Assembly: GCF_937616625.2 (NCBI RefSeq)
Contig: NC_065570.1
Span: forward strand, 16,936,001-17,000,000
Source: Mercurialis annua
Lineage: Eukaryota > Streptophyta > Magnoliopsida > Malpighiales > Euphorbiaceae
Direction of reading: 5' to 3'
Length of the DNA: 64,000 nucleotides
Shown here: piece by piece, positions 59,402 through 64,000 of the stretch
Position numbering within the stretch: the stretch's first letter is position 1
Layout: each line of letters begins with the position of its first letter
Program-made: the position numbers and the translations under genes
Notes under the pieces: model-generated
Databases searched by the model: none
Told to the model about the DNA's origin: nothing
The model's input: only the letters and a program-made list of their open reading frames with translations

Positions 59402-62298
59402 TGTATTATCCCGTATTTTTTAAATTATTATTTTTTTAAGTCGCTTGTTGTTTCGATTGTGATTCGATTCGTGGTTATTTATATTATTAAATCTTAATAT
59501 AAAAAAAAAAGATAAATAAGTATGCCATGCTATGCATACAAAGGGCCATGCATGCACCTCTTTTCCTCCCATGTGAATGTTGGCCCATTCATTATGATCT
59601 TAGCCAAAAAGCCAATTAACCTTATGTTTTAAAATATGAAACAGAAACTGATTTTGGGTAGTAGTGTTAATTTGCTGCGTTTGTTTTTCCTTCTCCCATA
59701 TATATCATGTTTCACGTTTCTTTAGTTTCTAAACCTAAAATTTTCATCACTTAAAAATAAAACCTAGCCGTCACAATTCCCTCAAAATCCCTGTGAAATA
59801 ATGCTGCCATCGTCCTCAAAAATCTTGGTTCCATCGTAAGTTTCCATCTCTTAATTCTCAGTTTTGGTTTTTAATCGATACCTTCGTAATTTGGATTCGT
59901 TCTCGTTCGTTTCTAGATCGAAATGAGTTCCGTTTCGTCCCAGAGATTGTAGACTCACGCCTCTACGATTCTCATCTTTGTTTTTGCCAAACGGTACGTA
60001 AATTAATCCGCTATAGTCGCCGCCGTTTCATCGTATTTGCGCGTATTGTTGTTTCTGTATGAGCCTTAAGTTACTGCCGTTTTCTATTATTTTTTTGGTT
60101 TTGATTTTGGGTTTTTAATGATTATAATATCTTGGATTATTGAGTTGTTGTCGTGATATTTGCTTCTTCTTTTGATTTTATTTCTTGATGGTTTGGTTGT
60201 TAATGGCGGAGATCCTTGCTTTCAAATGTTGATTCTCATGTTACTGATACCTGATGGATTATTCATGGTAATAGGAATGTTTAGATTGTAATAGTTGGTC
60301 ACTGTTTTATTTCTTGTGTTTTATTCACACTAATGGTTGGCGGGAATATTCATTGATTCAAAATGTGGTGTTGGTTTCGTTCACAGTATTAATGATTATG
60401 GCATTTGTTATAATGAGTATGGTTTCGTTGTAATGATTATGGAAATTGTTTTTTTGTTTATTGGGTTTAAATATGTTATTGTGAATTGGAGTATATATAT
60501 TGGTTAGGTCCTTGTTAATTTGTGTTTTGTTTTATTGGTATGGGTTTTAATCGAATTGGTTTAACCATTTTATTTTCATGACTTTTCTTATTTTACTTTT
60601 TGCTTGGAATGCATTTATGACTATTAAAAATTTTATGATTTTAAATTATTTAGAATATAAAACTATGGATTTCGTTATTACAAATTTTAAATCAAACTTT
60701 TGAATATCGTTTTAATTGTAAAATTGTTAATTGTCATCACTATTTTAAATCTGAAAATTAATGTTATTTTATTTAAAATTAATAATTTTACTCTAAAAAC
60801 GACAATTATTTTATAGTCTAAATTCATATAATTACTTGAGTAATTAGTGTTAATTTAAATTATTGGCTTGGCGTGCCAATTTGGCTAATTTATATTTTAA
60901 CTTTTAAATTATTTTTTTAACTATTTTAGTTAAGTAAATTCTATCGGTAACTATTGGTTACTTGTGTTTTAAGCTATTGAGTTCCGTTTTATATTTGATT
61001 ATTATTTTATCAATAAATAATATTATGGAATTATAAACTATGATTTATAATTTTGATAAAGTATTTATGTCGGGTTAGACTTGGGTCGCCCGACATGTGA
61101 GATAGCTTGGTAGTTATTGGTAACTCGGCTAACCCACTATTTGGAAATTATTTATTATTTATAGTTTATTAAATAATATTTATAAATTGGATATTAAAAT
61201 AGGAACTCAATAAACTTGTATTGATTGTGCGTTATTATCTATTTGGTATTTTGTGTTGCTCTGTATTGTTTTATTCCGATGTGTTATTTGTGCTAGTTCT
61301 ACGTGGTATCTAGTACTCTGTAGAGTTAGGGTCTATTTTTAATAATTATTTTATTTGTCTTGACCTGACTACTGGTCGTGCTTCAGAGGCGAACCAGGAT
61401 TAGTTGCTTGCCGGTTATAACGTGGATTAGCAAGCATTGAGTTTGTACTTACTATTTAACGCTTGATTAAGTAAATTTTTATTTTAATAGTTAAATATAT
61501 ACTGTACGTATATTTCGAACTGTTTTTATATTATGGCTCTTAGTTGGAACATGCTACCTAATGGGCATCATTAGGACTGCGTACGCACCGGTAATGATAT
61601 GGGTAAGGTATACATGGAAATGTGGTAACTCGGTGTGAGCATAGCTCTCGGGACCAAATAGAGTAACTCAGTGTAGCTCAGCTCTCGGGACTCTGGATAT
61701 GGTATAAGTGTGGTCAGTGGTAACTCGGTGTAGCTCAGCTCTCGGGACCAGGCCTATTGAATTATGTATATTATTTAGAACTGTGGATTAGGGTTCCAAC
61801 TATTAATTGTAATATCGTTACTAAATGTTTTAAACGGTTTTAAAGGTTTTCCACTTGACCCCGTTGTTTTCCAAATTTTCCAGGGTTATGATCTGAGAGA
61901 GTCAGCTGATCTCCGTTCTTTACTTTCTCGGAGGTTTTCATTTATGTTGATAAACTGTAAAACTATTTTATTCTTAGACCGTAGTAGTACATTAGACGTC
62001 TTTATTATTACTACAGTTGTTTGTCGGATTGGTCCGACTAGTTATATTGCTTTGGCATGTTACATTATTATACTGGATTATGTTATGTCTATCTTAGACT
62101 CAGTATTGGATAAGCATGTTATATTAAATGTTGAATATTATAACTGCTAGAATTAGGTTGAAATCTCGGTTGCCCCGAGCATTTGTTTTCTGCAGGTTTA
62201 TTGTAATTGTATGATATAAGGAAGGCTAGCTACGGATGTTGGTACTACATTACCCATTCCCTAAAGCCGGTCACGATTCATGAAAATGGGTTGTGACA
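59402..62298 (+). mobile_element. Solo LTR H (family 2), plus orientation, 2897 bp
   Basis: Starts TGTATTATCCCG and ends CATGAAAATGGGTTGTGACA, the reverse complement of the family 2 layout. It is flanked by an exact 5-bp duplication CGTTT (59397-59401 and 62299-62303) in satellite sequence. The last ~1.47 kb match the tgtcac half of F and C (reverse complement), including the triple CTCGGGA motif near 61630-61750. The first ~1.4 kb have their own sequence, with a TATA-like tract and a TTTCTAAACC-rich leader. Short reading frames inside are not supported as genes. Confidence 0.92.
59698..59705 (+). promoter_or_regulatory. Putative TATA box of solo LTR H
   Basis: ATATATAT within CTCCCATATATATCATG, ~297 bp from the LTR start, a distance close to the TA tracts of LTRs A and C (~340 bp). 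If active, it would read rightwards through the rest of the LTR into the satellite at 62299. Activity is not shown by sequence. Confidence 0.45.
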
Positions 62299-64000
62299 CG
62301 TTTAAAACGTTACGAAACCAATCCAAACGTTTAAAACGTTACGAAAAAATTCCAAACATTTCACCTTTTTAGCGATTTAAGCCAAACGTTTAAAACGTTA
62401 CAAAACCAATTCAAACGTGTCATCGTTTTAGCGATTTAAGCCAAACATTTACAAACGTTATGAAACATATCCAAACGTTTCACCTTTTTAGCGATTTAAG
62501 CCAAACGTTTAAAACATTACGAAACCAATTCAAACGTTTCATCGTTTTAGCGATTTAAGCCAAACATTTACAAACGTTACGAAACATATCCAAACGTTTC
62601 ACCTTTTTAGCAATTTAAGCCAAACGTTTAAAACATTACGAAACCAATCTAAATGTTTAAAACGTTACGAAAAAAATCCAAATGTTTCGCCCTTTTATTG
62701 GGGTAAGCCAAACGTTTACAATCTTTACGAAACAAATCGAAACATTGCACCTTTTTAGTGATTAAAGGAAAACGTTCACAAAAGTTAAGAAACAAATCGA
62801 AACGTTTCCCCTTTTTAGCAATTTAAGCCAAACGTTTAAAACCTTACGAAAACAATCCAAACAATTCACCTGTTTAGCGTTATAAGACAAAAGTTTACAA
62901 ACGTTACGAAACAAATTTAAATGGTTTACCTTCTTTGTGATTGAAGCCAAACGTTTAAAACATTACGAAACCAATCCAAATGTTTAAAACGTTACGAAAC
63001 AAATACAAATGTTCCACCTTTTTAGCGATTTAAGTCAAACGTTTACGAACGTTACAAAACAAATCCAAACGTTTCACCATTTTAACGATTTACACCAAAC
63101 GAGTAAAACGTTATGAAACCAATCCAAACGTTTAAAATGTTACGAAACAAATCCAAATGTTTTGTCTTTTTAGCAATTTAAGCCAAACATTACAAAACAA
63201 ATCCAAACGTTTCACCTCTTTGGCGATTTAAGCCAAACGTTTAAAACCTTACGAAACGAATCCAAACGTTTAAAACCTTACGAAAGAAATCCAAACGTTT
63301 AAAACGTTACGAAACCAATCCAAACGTTTCACCGTTTTAGCGATTTAAGCCAAATGTTTACAAACTTTACGAAACAAATTCAAACGTATTACCTTTTTAG
63401 CGATTTAAGCCAAACTTTTAAAACATTACGAAACCAATCCAAACGTTTAAAACGTTACGAAACAAATCCAAAACATTTCCCCTATTTAGTGATTTAAGCC
63501 AAATGTTTACTAACGTTACGAAACAAATCCAAACGTTTCACCTTTTTAGCGATTTAAGACAAACGAATAAAACATTATGAAACCAATCCAAACATTCAAA
63601 ACGCTATGAAACAAATCCAAACGTTTCGTGTTTTTAGCGATTTAAGTCGAACGCTACAAAACAAATCCAAACATTTCATCTATTTAGAGATTTAAGCCAA
63701 ACGTTTAAAACCTTATGAAACCAATCAAAACTTTTTAAACGTTAAGAAACAAATCCTAATATTTCACCATTTTAGCGATTTAAGCCAAACAATTAAAACG
63801 TTTCGAAACAAATCCAAACGTTTCACCTTTTGAACGATTTAAGACAAACGTTCACAAACGTTACGAAACAGATCCATACATTTAACCTTTTTAGTAATAT
63901 AAGTCAAACGTTTAAAACGTTATGAAACAAATCCAAACATTTCACCTTTTTAGCGATTTGAGCCAAACGTTTTAAATGTTACGAAACAAATCCTAATGTT
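62299..64000. repeat. Tandem satellite array, fourth block (runs off right edge)
   Basis: Same satellite and orientation. Starts with the right CGTTT target copy of LTR H. It includes a local two-copy repeat of ~120 bp near 62405-62640 (units with CGTTTTAGCGATTT and CATATCC). No gene seen up to the window end. Confidence 0.95.

Noticed and set aside
59752..60100. Possible captured host gene leader in LTR H (exon-like sequence with GTAAGTTT after a TATA tract)
   Set aside because: No coding exon follows, and LTR C has a comparable leader with GGTAAGTTG, so it is more likely normal LTR architecture.
61944..62150. Plus-strand frame near the end of LTR H (also 10911-11102 in G)
   Set aside because: It is in U5-type LTR sequence, and homologous LTRs do not keep the frame.
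22177..63000. Minus-strand frames in the satellite (for example 23139-23321, 42682-42864, 58067-58270)
   Set aside because: They are the complement of the same repeat with no independent support.

Overview
The window looks like constitutive heterochromatin of a plant nuclear genome. It contains no host gene, tRNA or rRNA that I can support. Two things fill it: a degenerate A+T-rich tandem satellite and nested Ty3/gypsy (Metaviridae-type) LTR retrotransposons. The plant assignment rests on the LTR and polyprotein types, primer-binding sites matching initiator tRNA-Met, a Stowaway MITE with the CTCCCTCC terminus, and a Mutator-like MITE. The integrase tails resemble the Tekay/Del branch of plant chromoviruses. 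I cannot name the species.

Left part (1-21477) is a stack of nested elements, mostly on the minus strand. Element A (1-5308, runs off the left edge) ends with its 5' LTR directly inside the RNase H codons of element B (5309-10891). B's 5' LTR abuts the last 409 bp of an LTR in the opposite orientation (LTR G, 10892-11300). G in turn abuts the 3' LTR of element C (11301-21477), which lies against satellite DNA on its right. C therefore appears to be the oldest layer, followed by G, B and A.

Middle and right part (21478-64000) is a satellite array built from ~30-bp subunits, usually arranged as 59/60-bp and 29-bp units. It is interrupted by a Mutator-like MITE (27505-27793), a truncated LTR fragment D (41800-42408), a solo LTR F (44957-57394) and a solo LTR H on the plus strand (59402-62298). 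F itself contains the complete element E (45007-54359) and a Stowaway MITE (54606-54881). F and H have exact 5-bp target-site duplications in satellite sequence. The array has larger structure too: a ~1.3-kb higher-order unit repeated about three times (32.8-36.4 kb), and an older divergent duplication relating ~26.7-33.1 kb to ~37.2-41.8 kb.

All four gag-pol elements are defective. A has gag frameshifts and stops, but its protease-reverse transcriptase frame stays open to the window edge. B has several stops. C has lost its protease and part of reverse transcriptase. E has an altered protease active site, several stops and an integrase deletion. Many stops look like C-to-T changes, as expected of methylated, silenced DNA. 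The least expected signals are clusters of perfect palindromes in the LTRs whose sequence differs between relatives while their symmetry is kept, and the systematic loss of CpG in the palindromic ACGT cores of the satellite.
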